Shown here piece after piece: positions 18,288 to 28,676 of a stretch of 64,000 bases of DNA. Every line of letters begins with the position of its first letter. Positions within the stretch are counted from its first letter, which is position 1. The notes below the pieces were generated by a model. It had not been told where the DNA came from. It did not search any database and was given only the letters and a program-made list of their open reading frames with translations. Source of the DNA: Extensimonas vulgaris (GTDB taxonomy: Bacteria > Pseudomonadota > Gammaproteobacteria > Burkholderiales > Burkholderiaceae_C); the NCBI RefSeq assembly GCF_003337425.1, contig NZ_QPJU01000001.1, positions 186,001 to 250,000 on the forward strand. Reading direction: 5' to 3'. The translations under genes were made by a program, and so were the position numbers.

Positions 18288-20063
18288 ATGATTCGACCCC
18301 ATCGCTTGCGCACCATCGCCATCGCCGCAGTTTTCGTGGCGGCCATCTTTGCGGGCCTTACTGGCCGGGCCTACGCAGGTACCGAAAAGCATACCAGCCG
18401 CAATCCCACACCAGACCCCGCTGACATGCAGGCCGCGCTCGATGCGGAATTGTTCTACGACATCTTGCTCGGAGAACTGAGCCTGCGCTCCGGGGATCCT
18501 GGGGCGGCCTATGCGCTCATGCTCGAAGCCGCACGGCGCAGCGGCGACGAGCAACTCTACCGCCGCGCCGCCGACATCGCATTACAAGCCCGCTCGGGCG
18601 ACTATGCCCTGAAGGCGGTACAGGCCTGGAAAGAGGCGCACCCCGAATCGCGTGAAGCCAACCGCTACCTGCTGCAGATTTTGGTAGCACTGAATCGAAT
18701 CGAGGAAACGCCGCAATTGCTGCGACAAGAACTGGCCCAGGCGTCTGCAAACGACAAAAATGCGCTGCTTCTGATGGTGCCACAGCTCTATGCACGTGCC
18801 AGCGACAAGACCCTCGCGGCACAGGTGGTGGAGCAAGCACTCTCGGAGGTCGTCACGGACCCCGCCACCGCCCCCGCTGCCTGGGTAGCAATAGGACGCA
18901 TGCGGCTTGCGGCTAAGGACTATGCCGGCGCGCTCGCAGCCGCCCAGCGCGCGCAGGAACTCGCTCCCACGAGCGATGGCGCCATGTTGCTTGCATTGGA
19001 GCTGCTCGAAAATGGCCAAACGCAGGCCCAAGCCTTGGTCGATCGCTATCTGGCCGGCCAGCCAAAAGCCGAATTGCGCATGGCCTACGCCGGGGTGCTC
19101 CTGAATTTGCAGCGCAATGCGGAAGCAGAAAAAGAGCTGCAGGCCGTTACGCGGGCAAAGCCTGACTTTCCCGATACCTGGCTGCTGCTCGCCGCATTGC
19201 AACTGCAGAAGAACCAGCTGAACGACACGGAAAAATCCCTGCAGCGTTTTCTCGAACTCCTCGATAAAGCCGATGTGGACGCCGCAACCCGGCAACGCGG
19301 CCAGACGCAGGCTTATCTGATGTATGCGCAAATTGCCGAAAAACGGCATGACTACGCCGCTGCCGAATCCTGGCTCAAGCGCATAGACAACGCGCAGGAC
19401 ATGTTCAGCGTGCAACGCCAGCGCGCATCCGTGCTCGCGCACCAGGGCAAGATCGAGCAGGCACGCGCACTCCTGCGCAATTTGCCCGGCGCGACACCGC
19501 AGGCCGCGCGGCTCAAACTGCAAGCCGAGGTACAACTGCTGCAAGAAATGCAGATGTACCGCGAAGCCTATGAGGTGCAAAGCCAACTGGTGGCGCAAAA
19601 CCCGCAGGACGATGACCTCGTCTATGACTTGGCTCTGCTGGCCGAAAAGGCCGGCAAACCGCAAGTCATGGAAAAACTGCTGCGCGAGCTGATCGCGCAC
19701 CGCCCGGACTACTACCACGCCTACAACGCTCTGGGCTATTCCCTTGCCGATCGTGGCGTGCAGCTCGAAGAAGCCAAGCGTCTGATCAGCAAAGCCCTCG
19801 AGTTTGCGCCTGGCGACCCTTACATCACCGACAGCCTAGGGTGGGTAGAGTTTCGCCTCGGCCGCCATGACGAAGCCCTGCGTCTGCTCGAGTCCGCCTA
19901 CAAAACCCGTCCCGACGCAGAGATCGCCGCGCACCTCGGCGAAGTCCTTTGGAGCATAGGCGAACGCCACCGCGCATTGAGCATCTGGAAAGAAGGGCGG
20001 CGCCTGAACCCCGACAATGAAACCCTGCAATCGACCCTCAAACGCCTGGGCGTGCGCCTTTGA
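18288..20063 (+). CDS. Secreted or periplasmic tetratricopeptide-repeat protein
   Basis: A 591-residue protein with a signal peptide (basic RPHRLRT, hydrophobic core, cleavage probably after GRAYA), then successive TPR-like helix pairs through to the C-terminus (for example [20 protein letters not shown] and [20 protein letters not shown]). Proteins of this kind next to lolB are a conserved beta-proteobacterial arrangement and are presumed scaffolds in envelope assembly; the partner is unknown. ATG 18288 was chosen because it directly precedes the signal peptide; an in-frame start at 18243 would add 15 residues. lolB follows 28 bp downstream. Confidence 0.87.
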   Translation: MIRPHRLRTIAIAAVFVAAIFAGLTGRAYAGTEKHTSRNPTPDPADMQAALDAELFYDILLGELSLRSGDPGAAYALMLEAARRSGDEQLYRRAADIALQARSGDYALKAVQAWKEAHPESREANRYLLQILVALNRIEETPQLLRQELAQASANDKNALLLMVPQLYARASDKTLAAQVVEQALSEVVTDPATAPAAWVAIGRMRLAAKDYAGALAAAQRAQELAPTSDGAMLLALELLENGQTQAQALVDRYLAGQPKAELRMAYAGVLLNLQRNAEAEKELQAVTRAKPDFPDTWLLLAALQLQKNQLNDTEKSLQRFLELLDKADVDAATRQRGQTQAYLMYAQIAEKRHDYAAAESWLKRIDNAQDMFSVQRQRASVLAHQGKIEQARALLRNLPGATPQAARLKLQAEVQLLQEMQMYREAYEVQSQLVAQNPQDDDLVYDLALLAEKAGKPQVMEKLLRELIAHRPDYYHAYNALGYSLADRGVQLEEAKRLISKALEFAPGDPYITDSLGWVEFRLGRHDEALRLLESAYKTRPDAEIAAHLGEVLWSIGERHRALSIWKEGRRLNPDNETLQSTLKRLGVRL

Positions 20064-20091
20064 GTCGGACTGAACCATTCCCACACCCTCC

Positions 20092-20637
20092 ATGCTTGGC
20101 CCGAGCAGCCAGTGGCCACGTCTGCCCCGGCACATCGCCCGATCGCGCACGGGCGTGTGGGCGCTTGGCCTGAGTCTGCTGCTCGCCTGCGCAGGTTGCG
20201 CGCAATTTCCGCCCGCCAGCACTCCACCAGGAGCCGCGCCGATTTCCGTGTGGGCCGGGCGCCTGGCACTGCAGGTCCAAGGCGACGAAGCCCGGTCTTT
20301 TTCTGCCCTGTTCGAGCTGCGCGGCTCGCCTGAGCAAGGTGAACTCGTGCTCTCCAGCCCGCTTGGCAACACCCTTGCCATGCTGCGCTGGCAGCCCGGC
20401 GAAGCCACGCTGCAAACGGGCCAGCAAATGCGGCAGGCCGCCTCGCTCGATGCCCTGCTGCAAGATGCCGCCGGCAGCCCCATTCCAGTGGTGGCCCTGT
20501 TCGACTGGTTGCAAGGCATCGCCACACCGGCACCCGGCTGGCAGGTCGATCTGTCGGGCTTGTCTGATGGGCGTGTGCTCGCCCAGCGCAGCGACCCGCC
20601 CCCTCCAGCGACGCTGCGCATCGCGCTCACGCACTAA
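20092..20637 (+). CDS. lolB: Outer-membrane lipoprotein insertion factor LolB
   Basis: Accepts lipoproteins from periplasmic LolA and inserts them into the outer membrane. Its 181 residues have a type II signal peptide ending LSLLLACAGC; either C33 or C36 could be the lipidated cysteine, and neither lipobox is perfect. The family pattern WAGRLALQVQGDEARSFSA, LVLSSPLGNTLAMLRW and LFDWLQG is visible. It lies between the TPR gene and ispE, as in many beta-proteobacteria. Confidence 0.9.
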   Translation: MLGPSSQWPRLPRHIARSRTGVWALGLSLLLACAGCAQFPPASTPPGAAPISVWAGRLALQVQGDEARSFSALFELRGSPEQGELVLSSPLGNTLAMLRWQPGEATLQTGQQMRQAASLDALLQDAAGSPIPVVALFDWLQGIATPAPGWQVDLSGLSDGRVLAQRSDPPPPATLRIALTH

Positions 20638-20642
20638 GATAA

Positions 20643-21551
20643 GTGCCTATTTCAGTAGGCTCTACCTTGCAAGCCCTGTACGACGTACCCGCCCCGGCCA
20701 AGCTCAATCTCTTTTTGCACGTCACAGGCCGACGTGCCGATGGCTACCATCTGCTGCAATCGGCATTCATGCTGATCGATTGGTGCGACACACTGCATTT
20801 CGAGCGCCGCACCGACGGGCGCATCGCGCGCACCGATCTTGGCGGGCCGCTGCCCGCGATCGACCTCAGCGTACGTGCAGCGCAGGCGCTGCAAGCAGCC
20901 GGGGGCTGCACAGCCGGCGTGCAGATCAGCATAAACAAACGCATCCCCGCTCAAGCCGGCATGGGCGGCGGCTCCTCGGATGCGGCCACTACGCTGCTGG
21001 CGCTCAATCGACTTTGGGACTTGCATCTGCCGCGCGCGACGCTTGAGCGCATCGGCTTGACGCTGGGTGCAGACGTGCCGTTTTTCTTGCGCGGCCACAA
21101 TGCCTGGGTCGAAGGCATAGGCGAGCAGATCACGCCGCTCGCACCTGCGGTGCAACTGCCCCGCGCCCGTTTCGTGATCGTGAAACCCGCGGCAGGGCTC
21201 GAAACGCGCGAAATTTTCTCCTCACCCAGCCTTGAGCGCAATTCTGATGCTGCTACAATCATGGGCTTTGCTGCAGCACCCTACAGCTACGGTCGCAATG
21301 ACCTGCAACCGGTTGCCCAGGCACTGTGTCCAGAGATCCACCAAGCCATCGCATGGTTACAATCGCTGGGCTTGCAGGCCAGGATGACGGGGTCGGGCAG
21401 TGCGGTGTTTGCGCAATTGGCCCATACGCCAGAGCCTGTCGATATTTTTGAGGATGCAGACAAACTGCACCCCCAATGGCAGATCAAAGTATGTGAAAAT
21501 CTGATGCTTCATCCGCTTGCGGGCTGGGCATCCGATGAAAGTTTGCGGTGA
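20643..21551 (+). CDS. ispE: 4-diphosphocytidyl-2-C-methyl-D-erythritol kinase
   Basis: ATP-dependent GHMP kinase of the non-mevalonate isoprenoid pathway. PAPAKLNLFLHVTGRR opens the domain and the glycine-rich ATP loop is PAQAGMGGGSSDAATTL. The frame opens with GTG 20643, five bases after lolB; TTG 20667 has GTAGG at good spacing and would give the usual compact N-terminus, so the exact start is uncertain. The isoprenoids feed undecaprenyl phosphate and ubiquinone, both used by products of other genes in this window. Confidence 0.94.
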   Translation: MPISVGSTLQALYDVPAPAKLNLFLHVTGRRADGYHLLQSAFMLIDWCDTLHFERRTDGRIARTDLGGPLPAIDLSVRAAQALQAAGGCTAGVQISINKRIPAQAGMGGGSSDAATTLLALNRLWDLHLPRATLERIGLTLGADVPFFLRGHNAWVEGIGEQITPLAPAVQLPRARFVIVKPAAGLETREIFSSPSLERNSDAATIMGFAAAPYSYGRNDLQPVAQALCPEIHQAIAWLQSLGLQARMTGSGSAVFAQLAHTPEPVDIFEDADKLHPQWQIKVCENLMLHPLAGWASDESLR

Positions 21552-21576
21552 GCTGCCTTCGGCAGCTGACCTGTGT

Positions 21577-21653
21577 AGGGGAGTCGCCAAGTTGGTTAAG
21601 GCACCGGATTTTGATTCCGGCATTCGAGGGTTCGAATCCTTCCTCCCCTGCCA
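21577..21653 (+). tRNA. tRNA-Gln (UUG)
   Basis: 77 nt including an encoded CCA. Acceptor strands AGGGGAG and CTCCCCT pair; the D arm reads GCCAAGTTGGTTAAGGC; the anticodon stem-loop is CCGGATTTTGATTCCGG with TTG at the centre; the T arm includes GGTTCGAATCC. It lies between ispE and prs, its usual place in beta-proteobacteria. Confidence 0.97.
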
Positions 21654-21696
21654 AATCTTCCACTTCTCTTCAACACACACAATCATGTCGGATCCG

Positions 21697-21724
21697 CTTG
21701 TAGCAATGTCCCTTGCGCTACAAG
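21697..21724 (+). other. Inverted repeat in the prs leader
   Basis: CTTGTAGC (21697-21704) pairs with GCTACAAG (21717-21724) around a 12-nt loop, and GGATCC flanks the hairpin on both sides (about 21690 and 21760). No T-run follows, so it is not a standard terminator. It lies in the 129-bp gap between tRNA-Gln and prs and may end tRNA transcription or shape the prs leader; function is unknown. Confidence 0.5.
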
Positions 21725-21782
21725 TGCGCCCAGCATTGCGCCGGCGCTGATTTGCGCGCGGATCCTCTCTTCCATCGCCGGG

Positions 21783-22763
21783 ATGCAAATGCAAGCCAAT
21801 CAACCTGATTTCATGGTTTTCACGGGCAATGCCAACCCCGGCTTGGCCGCTGAAATCGTTCACCACCTGGGCACGCGCCTGGGCGCAGCCGATGTAGGGC
21901 GCTTTTCGGATGGCGAGGTGGCCGTCGAAATCAAGCAAAACGTGCGCGCACGCGACGTTTTCGTGGTGCAGTCCACCTGCGCGCCCACGAACGAAAACCT
22001 CATGGAACTGCTGATCATGGTCGATGCGCTCAAGCGCGCCTCGGCCGAACGCATCAGCGCCGTGATTCCCTACTTTGGCTATGCGCGCCAGGATCGCCGT
22101 CCGCGCTCCTCGCGCGTGCCGATTTCGGCCAAAGTGGTCGCCAACATGCTGCAGGCCGTGGGCGTGGCGCGCGTGCTCACCATGGATTTGCACGCCGACC
22201 AGATCCAAGGCTTTTTCGACATTCCGGTGGACAACATCTACGCTTCGCCGGTGCTGCTGCGCGACTTGCGCCAGAAAAACTACGACGACCTCATCGTCGT
22301 GTCGCCCGACGTGGGCGGCGTGGTGCGCGCGCGCGCGCTCGCCAAACAGCTCAACTGCGACCTCGCCATCATCGACAAGCGCCGGCCCAAGGCCAACGTG
22401 TCCGAGGTCATGCACGTGATCGGCGATATCGACGGACGCAACTGCGTCATCATGGACGACATGATCGACACGGCCGGCACGCTGGTCAAAGCCGCCGAAG
22501 TGCTCAAGGAGCGCGGCGCGAAAAACGTTTACGCCTACTGCACACACCCGATTTTCTCGGGCCCGGCCATAGAGCGCATCAGCCAGGGGCGCGCGCTCGA
22601 CGAGGTCGTGGTGACCAACACCATTCCCTTGAACGATGCGGCCAAGGAGTGTTCCAAGATTCGCCAGCTCTCCGTCGCACAGCTGATCGCCGAGACGATC
22701 CAGCGCATCGCCACGGGCGAGTCGGTCATGAGTTTGTTCTCCGACCAGGAAAATCTTTTCTGA
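21783..22763 (+). CDS. prs: Ribose-phosphate pyrophosphokinase
   Basis: Makes PRPP from ribose 5-phosphate and ATP for nucleotide, histidine, tryptophan and NAD synthesis. The 326 residues show [10 protein letters not shown] at the N-terminus, the ATP-binding region [47 protein letters not shown] and the PRPP loop [14 protein letters not shown] second ATG two codons in (21789) is an equally possible start. Confidence 0.97.
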   Translation: MQMQANQPDFMVFTGNANPGLAAEIVHHLGTRLGAADVGRFSDGEVAVEIKQNVRARDVFVVQSTCAPTNENLMELLIMVDALKRASAERISAVIPYFGYARQDRRPRSSRVPISAKVVANMLQAVGVARVLTMDLHADQIQGFFDIPVDNIYASPVLLRDLRQKNYDDLIVVSPDVGGVVRARALAKQLNCDLAIIDKRRPKANVSEVMHVIGDIDGRNCVIMDDMIDTAGTLVKAAEVLKERGAKNVYAYCTHPIFSGPAIERISQGRALDEVVVTNTIPLNDAAKECSKIRQLSVAQLIAETIQRIATGESVMSLFSDQENLF

Positions 22764-22814
22764 TTTTCAGTGCCTGTCGGCTTCATCGGTCAGGCGGATG
22801 CGAGAACGGCACGC

Positions 22815-22838
22815 AAGCCTGCGATGCTGCAGGCTTTT
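22815..22838 (+). terminator. Probable rho-independent terminator after prs
   Basis: AAGCCTGC (22815-22822) pairs perfectly with GCAGGCTT (22829-22836) around a 6-nt loop and runs into a short T-tract. It lies between the prs stop and the rplY start. The T-run is short, so termination may be partial. Confidence 0.55.
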
Positions 22839-22889
22839 CAGCAACGGGGTGAGGCTGGTCGCGGCCCATCCATTTTTCAGGAGTCAGTC

Positions 22890-23522
22890 ATGCAATTCGT
22901 CGCTTTCGAGCGTAGCAAGCAAGGTACGGGTGCGAGCCGCCGCCTGCGCAACACGGGCAAGACGCCCGGCATCGTCTATGGCGGTTCGGCCGAACCGCAA
23001 ATGATCGAGCTCGACCACAATGCCCTGTGGCACGCGCTCAAAAAAGAAGCCTTCCACTCGAGCGTGCTCGACATGGAGCTCAACGGCCAGACCAGCAAGG
23101 TGCTGCTGCGCGACGTGCAATACCACCCTTTCAAGCAACTGGTACTGCACATCGACTTCCAGCGTGTCGATGAAAAAACCCGCCTGCACATGAAGGTGCC
23201 GCTGCACTTCAGCGGCGCCGAAGAATCGCCCGCCGTGAAGGTGGACAAGTGCCTGGTCACGCCCATCGTGACCGAACTCGAAGTCACGTGCATGCCCGCA
23301 GACCTGCCCGAGTTCATCGCCGTCGATCTGTCCACACTGCAAAAAGGGGCGTCCTTGCACCTCAAGGACGTCAAGCTACCCAAAGGCGTGACGGCTGTCG
23401 TGCGCGGCAGCGACCGCAACCCGGCGCTGGTATCGGTGGTGCCGCCTGCGGCCGAAATCGAAACGCCCGCCGAGGCCGCACCTGCTGCCGAAGCCAAGGG
23501 CAAAGGCAAGGGCAAGAAGTAA
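22890..23522 (+). CDS. rplY: 50S ribosomal protein L25/general stress protein Ctc
   Basis: Binds 5S rRNA in the large ribosomal subunit. This is the long Ctc form (210 residues): an N-terminal L25 domain ([26 protein letters not shown]), a C-terminal TL5-like domain ([19 protein letters not shown]) and a Lys/Gly-rich tail. ATG 22890 follows CAGGAG at suitable spacing; the longer in-frame reading from 22770 would run through the hairpin and is rejected. pth follows, a conserved pairing. Confidence 0.95.
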   Translation: MQFVAFERSKQGTGASRRLRNTGKTPGIVYGGSAEPQMIELDHNALWHALKKEAFHSSVLDMELNGQTSKVLLRDVQYHPFKQLVLHIDFQRVDEKTRLHMKVPLHFSGAEESPAVKVDKCLVTPIVTELEVTCMPADLPEFIAVDLSTLQKGASLHLKDVKLPKGVTAVVRGSDRNPALVSVVPPAAEIETPAEAAPAAEAKGKGKGKK

Positions 23523-23570
23523 TCCTTTTTGATGGTGATGGCGGCCGGAAGGCTGCCCGCATCCCCGCAA

Positions 23571-23605
23571 CGGCCCACCACAGCGTGGGCCGTCGTCGTT
23601 TTTGA
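23571..23605 (+). terminator. Rho-independent terminator after rplY
   Basis: ACGGCCCAC (23571-23579) and GTGGGCCGT (23586-23594) form a 9-bp stem with a 6-nt loop, followed by CGTCG and five T. It lies 48 bp after the rplY stop and 16 bp before pth. Confidence 0.85.
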
Positions 23606-23620
23606 CCTGAGAATCTTTGC

Positions 23621-24256
23621 ATGATCAAACTCATCGTCGGCCTGGGCAACCCGGGCGCGGAATACGAGGGCACGCGCCACAACGCGGGCTTTTGGTGGCT
23701 GGACGCGGTGGCGCAGGCGCTGGGAGTGCAGCTTCAGCCCGATCGCAGCTACCACGGGCTCGTTGCGCGCACCAGTGTCGCAGGGCACAGCCTGTGGCTG
23801 CTCGAGCCGCAGACCTTCATGAACCTCTCGGGCAAGTCGGTGGCGGCGCTCGCACGTTTTTACAAAATCGCACCCGACGAAATCCTCGTCGCGCACGACG
23901 AGCTCGACCTGCCCGCGGGCCAAATCAAGCTCAAACGCGGTGGCGGCCATGCGGGCCACAATGGCCTGCGCGACATCCATGCGCAACTGGGCTCGTCCGA
24001 CTACTGGCGCCTGCGCATAGGCATAGGCCATCCGGGCGTGAAATCAGAGGTCATTCACTGGGTGCTGCAAAAGCCTTCGCCCGAGCAGCGCCGGCTCATC
24101 GAAGCCGCGATTGCGCACAGCTTGCAAGCCTTGCCCGCGCTACTGCATGGCGACATGGCAAAGGCCACGCTGCTCATCCACACCACCGCTGCGCCACGCC
24201 CCAAACCCCAGCGGCCCAAGCCGGGCCCCTCGGCAGCGCCCGAGGCGGACGCTTGA
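23621..24256 (+). CDS. pth: Peptidyl-tRNA hydrolase
   Basis: Releases tRNA from prematurely dropped peptidyl-tRNA. The 211 residues include [20 protein letters not shown] with the catalytic histidine, [32 protein letters not shown] with its Asp and His, and a Pro/Lys-rich C-terminal tail slightly longer than in E. coli. Standard position after rplY. Confidence 0.97.
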   Translation: MIKLIVGLGNPGAEYEGTRHNAGFWWLDAVAQALGVQLQPDRSYHGLVARTSVAGHSLWLLEPQTFMNLSGKSVAALARFYKIAPDEILVAHDELDLPAGQIKLKRGGGHAGHNGLRDIHAQLGSSDYWRLRIGIGHPGVKSEVIHWVLQKPSPEQRRLIEAAIAHSLQALPALLHGDMAKATLLIHTTAAPRPKPQRPKPGPSAAPEADA

Positions 24257-24263
24257 AATTTCT

Positions 24264-25271
<1,008 letters not shown>

Positions 25272-25315
25272 GGCGGCAGGGAAAGAAAATGAAGAGATCG
25301 TTTGCCTGTGAGCTC

Positions 25316-25738
25316 TCAGGCGCGCCCGATGATGGACGCCGTGGCCATGAGCTCCTCGAGTAGCGCGAGCGCGACCTTGCCCGACATCGCGTACGGGTCG
25401 AGCTCGGGCTTTTCGGAGTATTTGAGCAGGATGGAGTGGTTGATTTTGGCGAGGTTTGCCTGCCCCATGGTCCAGCCGCCGAAGCGGCGCTCGCAGATTT
25501 CCTCGTAGACCAGCAGCTCGATCTGGCGGTGGCGCGCATCGTGCAGGATGTGGCTGTAGAGCCTGTTGACCGCAGACCGGCCGCCCTCTATGGCCTGCAG
25601 GAAAATGCCGCCGCCATAGCACAGGATGCCCGTGATGCCGCTCGCGGGGTTGTGGCTGCGCGATTCGGCAAGAATGGCCTCGATCGCGTCGGGGGAAGGA
25701 TCGACCGCGCGGCTTGCGTATACCAGGCGCACCAGCAT
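25316..25738 (-). CDS. BLUF-domain blue-light photoreceptor
   Basis: A 140-residue single-domain flavin photoreceptor. The residues defining BLUF photochemistry are present at family spacing: Y7 (LVYAS), N30 (HNPASGITG), Q48 (IFLQAIEG), W89 and M91 (GGWTMG), so it should bind FAD and respond to blue light. About 40 C-terminal residues form the usual capping helices; there is no attached output domain, so it must act by protein contact. The gene starts 2 bp after the folE stop, which suggests co-transcription and a link to pterin synthesis. Confidence 0.92.
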   Translation of the reverse strand: MLVRLVYASRAVDPSPDAIEAILAESRSHNPASGITGILCYGGGIFLQAIEGGRSAVNRLYSHILHDARHRQIELLVYEEICERRFGGWTMGQANLAKINHSILLKYSEKPELDPYAMSGKVALALLEELMATASIIGRA

Positions 25739-25740
25739 GT

Positions 25741-26472
25741 TCAGCTCCGGCCAGGGATGAGCGAAAGGAATTCACGGCGCAGGTTCGCATCCTTGAGGAA
25801 CACGCCGCGCATGACGGAGTTGAGCATCTTGCTGTCGGGCTCGCGCACGCCGCGCCAGGACATGCAAAAGTGGCTTGCCTCCATGACGATGGCCAGGCCG
25901 TCGGGCTGGGTTTTTTCGATGATGAGGTCGGCGAGCTGCACCACGGCCTCTTCCTGGATTTGCGGGCGGCCCATGACCCAGTCGACCAGGCGCGCGTACT
26001 TCGACAGGCCGATCACGTTGGTGTGTTCGTTGGGCAGGATGCCGATCCAGATTTTGCCGATCACCGGGCACAGGTGGTGGCTGCAGGCGCTGCGCACGGT
26101 GAGCGGGCCGACGATCATGAGCTCGTTGAGATGCTCGGCGTTGGGGAATTCGGTCAGCGCGGGTTGCGGTGCGTAGCGGCCCTTGAACACCTCGCTCACG
26201 TACATCTTGGCCACGCGGCGCGCGGTGTCGCGCGTGTTGTGGTCGCCGTCGGTGTCTATGACCAGGCTGTCGAGCACGCCCTGCATTTTGAGTTCGACCT
26301 CGTCGAGCAGTTTTTCGAGCTCGCCGGGTTCGATGAATTCGGCGATGTTGTCGTTGGCATGAAAGCGCTTGCGCGCGGCAAGGAGGCGCTCGCGAATCTT
26401 GACGGAAACAGGCGTACCTTCGTCTTCGGTCGTCGGCGGTGGCGTCATGGTGGCGGCAAGGGGTCTGAGCAT
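25741..26472 (-). CDS. folE: GTP cyclohydrolase I
   Basis: Converts GTP to 7,8-dihydroneopterin triphosphate, the first step of folate synthesis. The 243 residues carry the family core with zinc and active-site residues in ACSHHLCPVIGKIWIG and EASHFCMSWRGVRE. It differs from the E. coli type (usual core CEHHLLPF) and has an N-terminal extension of about 40 residues. The start is uncertain: ATG 26472, ATG 26448 and GTG 26496 are all in frame and none has a strong ribosome-binding site. It is followed 2 bp later by the BLUF gene. Confidence 0.92.
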   Translation of the reverse strand: MLRPLAATMTPPPTTEDEGTPVSVKIRERLLAARKRFHANDNIAEFIEPGELEKLLDEVELKMQGVLDSLVIDTDGDHNTRDTARRVAKMYVSEVFKGRYAPQPALTEFPNAEHLNELMIVGPLTVRSACSHHLCPVIGKIWIGILPNEHTNVIGLSKYARLVDWVMGRPQIQEEAVVQLADLIIEKTQPDGLAIVMEASHFCMSWRGVREPDSKMLNSVMRGVFLKDANLRREFLSLIPGRS

Positions 26473-26512
26473 GGCAACTATGGTAACAGCGATCACAATC
26501 CCGAGATTACAA

Positions 26513-26560
26513 GGGTTTTTGCCCTCTCGCGTAGGTACAAAAAGCGCAAGTAGCTACCCA
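26513..26560 (-). repeat. Dispersed AT-rich repeat, copy E
   Basis: GGGTTTTTGCCCTCTCGCG, a short AT-rich middle and AAAAGCGCAAGTAGCTACC correspond to the reverse complement of the recurring repeat. It lies upstream of folE in the gap before the clsB stop. Confidence 0.7.
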
Positions 26561-26577
26561 ATCCATAGCACCAGAGC

Positions 26578-27795
26578 TCAATAGCGCTTGCCCGTGACCC
26601 AGAGCGCCAGGCGCATCAAGCCGTGGGCGAGCCAGTCGAGCACGCGCTCACGCAAAGGTCTTTGCAGGTAGCGCGCCGGATCGACCCGCTGCCCCGCGTG
26701 CTCCATCGCGTGCACGAGGCGCGCACGCAGCTCGCACGCAAACGCGCCATCCTCCACCACCACGTTGGCCTCGCGCGCGAGCAGCAGGCTCAAGGGCTCA
26801 AGGTTGGACGAGCCCACCGTGGCCCAGGGCTTTTCGCCCTGCGCGTCGATCACGGCCACCTTGGCGTGCAAAAAGCTCGGTGCATATTCATGGATTTCGA
26901 CACCGGCTTCGAGCAGCACGCCATAGACGGGCTTGGCCGCGTGGTATTGCATGAAGTATTCGTAACGCCCCTGCAGCAGCAGACGCACACGCACGCCGCG
27001 CCGCGCTGCATGCACGAGCGCCCGGCGCAGCTTGTGCCCGGGGATGAAGTAGGCGTTGGCGATGATGATCTCCTGCCGCGCCGTAGCGATCGCACGCAGG
27101 TAGGCTTTTTCGATGCGGCCGCGGTGGCGCAGGTTGTCACGCAGCACCAGCGCGGCGCGCACGCTGGACGCATCACGCCGCAAGCGCGCGGCATGCCGCG
27201 CCGCACTGGCCGCGCGCAGCGCGCGCACAGCCTCGGGCAGGTCGCGCCGGCGCAGGTCCCGCACGGCCTCGATGTGCCACCAGAGCTGCTCCATCGCCTC
27301 GCTTGCCTGCGCGACCAGGCTGCCTGCGACTTCCACGGCAAAGTCCAGCCGCGGCGCGGCGAGCGGCCCGTGGTTCGGGTCATGGAAATCGTCGAGGATG
27401 TTGATGCCACCGCAAAACAGCAGCCAGCCATCGACCACGCAGAGCTTGCGGTGCAGGCGCCGCCAATGGCGCGGCGAGAGCAGGCCAAACCATCCTGGCG
27501 CTGCATAGACGCGCCACTGCACGCCTGCCTCTTGAAAGCGGCGCGCCCACTCTTGCGGCAGACGGCCCGTGCCTACGCCATCGACCACCACGTGCGTGCG
27601 CACGCCGCGGCGTGCAGCGCGCTCGAGCGCCTCGGCCACCACCACGGCAGCGCCCGTGAAGTCGAAGATGTAGGTTTCGAGCTGGATGTCGGACAGCGCC
27701 GCGTCCATGGCCCGCACCAGCGCCGGAAACAGCTCCTGCGCACCTTGCAGCAGACGCAGATGGTGGTCTTTTGCAAAAGTGGCCGCGGGTGCCAT
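26578..27795 (-). CDS. clsB: Cardiolipin synthase B-like phospholipase D superfamily protein
   Basis: A 405-residue protein with two HKD motifs, HRKLCVVD and HAKVAVID, each followed by the usual glycine/serine turn (FCGGIN; TVGSSNLEP). In E. coli, ClsB (YbhO) makes cardiolipin from phosphatidylglycerol or phosphatidylethanolamine. A C-terminal hydrophobic segment (WLAHGLMRLALWV) may anchor it. It starts 6 bp after the ybhP-like stop, reproducing the E. coli ybhP-ybhO pairing. Confidence 0.9.
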   Translation of the reverse strand: MAPAATFAKDHHLRLLQGAQELFPALVRAMDAALSDIQLETYIFDFTGAAVVVAEALERAARRGVRTHVVVDGVGTGRLPQEWARRFQEAGVQWRVYAAPGWFGLLSPRHWRRLHRKLCVVDGWLLFCGGINILDDFHDPNHGPLAAPRLDFAVEVAGSLVAQASEAMEQLWWHIEAVRDLRRRDLPEAVRALRAASAARHAARLRRDASSVRAALVLRDNLRHRGRIEKAYLRAIATARQEIIIANAYFIPGHKLRRALVHAARRGVRVRLLLQGRYEYFMQYHAAKPVYGVLLEAGVEIHEYAPSFLHAKVAVIDAQGEKPWATVGSSNLEPLSLLLAREANVVVEDGAFACELRARLVHAMEHAGQRVDPARYLQRPLRERVLDWLAHGLMRLALWVTGKRY

Positions 27796-27801
27796 GGCTG
27801 C

Positions 27802-28563
27802 TCAGGGCGGGTCGAGCCGGAACTCGGCGATCAGCGGCAGGTGGTCGGACATGCGCCACCACAGGCGCCCGCGCGGCACGAGCAGGCCCAGCGGCTGCAG
27901 ACCGCGCGCGTAGATGTGGTCGAGCTGCACCAGCGGCAGGCGCGCGGGGTAGGTGTAGGCGCGCGGCGCGTCGAGCTCGATCAGGCCAAACTCGGCGAGC
28001 ATGTGCCTGGTCTGCACGCCCCAGTCATTGAAATCCCCCGCCACCACCAGCGGATCGCCCGCGGGCACCTCGCGCGTGATGAATTCCTGCAATTGCTGCG
28101 TCTGGCGGATGCGGCTGCCCGGGATCAGGCCCAGGTGCACCACGATGGCGTGCAACCGCCGCCCATGCACCTCTACCTCGACGTGCAAGAGCCCGCGCTG
28201 CTCGAAACGGTGGTCGGAAATGTCCTGGTGCTGGTGGCCGAGCACGGGCCAGCGCGAAAGCAGCGCATTGCCGTGCTCGCCGTGGCGCGTGATGGCGTTG
28301 GTGCGGTACACCGCGTGGTAGCCCTCGGGCGCGAGAAAATCGGCCTGCGGCAATTCGGGCCAGTGCGGAAAATGCTGCGCATAGCGCCGGTGAAGTTTGC
28401 GCACTTCCTGCAAAAAGACGAGGTCGGCGTCGAGCTGCTGCACCGCCTGCCCGAGGTTGTGGATTTCGAGCCGCCGCGCCGGGCCCAAGCCCTGCACGCC
28501 CTTGTGGATGTTGTAGGTGGCGACGCGCAGGATGCGGTCGCTGTCGTGGCTGTGTTTGTGCAT
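27802..28563 (-). CDS. Endonuclease/exonuclease/phosphatase family protein (YbhP-like)
   Basis: A 253-residue metal-dependent hydrolase fold: VATYNIHKG, the glutamate in LVFLQEV, the catalytic His region VVHLGLIPGSR, GDFNDW and a terminal SDHLPL, the four canonical elements of the family. Substrate is unknown; because it is paired with cardiolipin synthase here and in E. coli, a phospholipid-related phosphodiester is a reasonable guess. No signal peptide is visible. Confidence 0.87.
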   Translation of the reverse strand: MHKHSHDSDRILRVATYNIHKGVQGLGPARRLEIHNLGQAVQQLDADLVFLQEVRKLHRRYAQHFPHWPELPQADFLAPEGYHAVYRTNAITRHGEHGNALLSRWPVLGHQHQDISDHRFEQRGLLHVEVEVHGRRLHAIVVHLGLIPGSRIRQTQQLQEFITREVPAGDPLVVAGDFNDWGVQTRHMLAEFGLIELDAPRAYTYPARLPLVQLDHIYARGLQPLGLLVPRGRLWWRMSDHLPLIAEFRLDPP

Positions 28564-28590
28564 CGCTGCCCGTGATTTTGGAATTTATGT

Positions 28591-28641
28591 ATCAAAAAAC
28601 AGAGCTTCCAGCGCTTGATGGATCAGCATTTGCGGGCGATT
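28591..28641 (+). repeat. Dispersed AT-rich repeat, copy F
   Basis: ATCAAAAAACAGAGCTTCC is followed by AGCGCTTGATGGATCAGC and ATTTGCGGGCGATT. It lies between nudB and the ybhP-like gene, so any transcript crossing that gap would contain it. Confidence 0.75.
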
Positions 28642-28676
28642 CGGCAATGGTATTTTTGCCACATAAAATATAGCAA

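Noticed and set aside
22770-22889. Upstream in-frame start for rplY giving 250 residues
   Set aside because: The extra residues run through a terminator-like hairpin, and ATG 22890 has a good Shine-Dalgarno sequence and the conserved L25 N-terminus.
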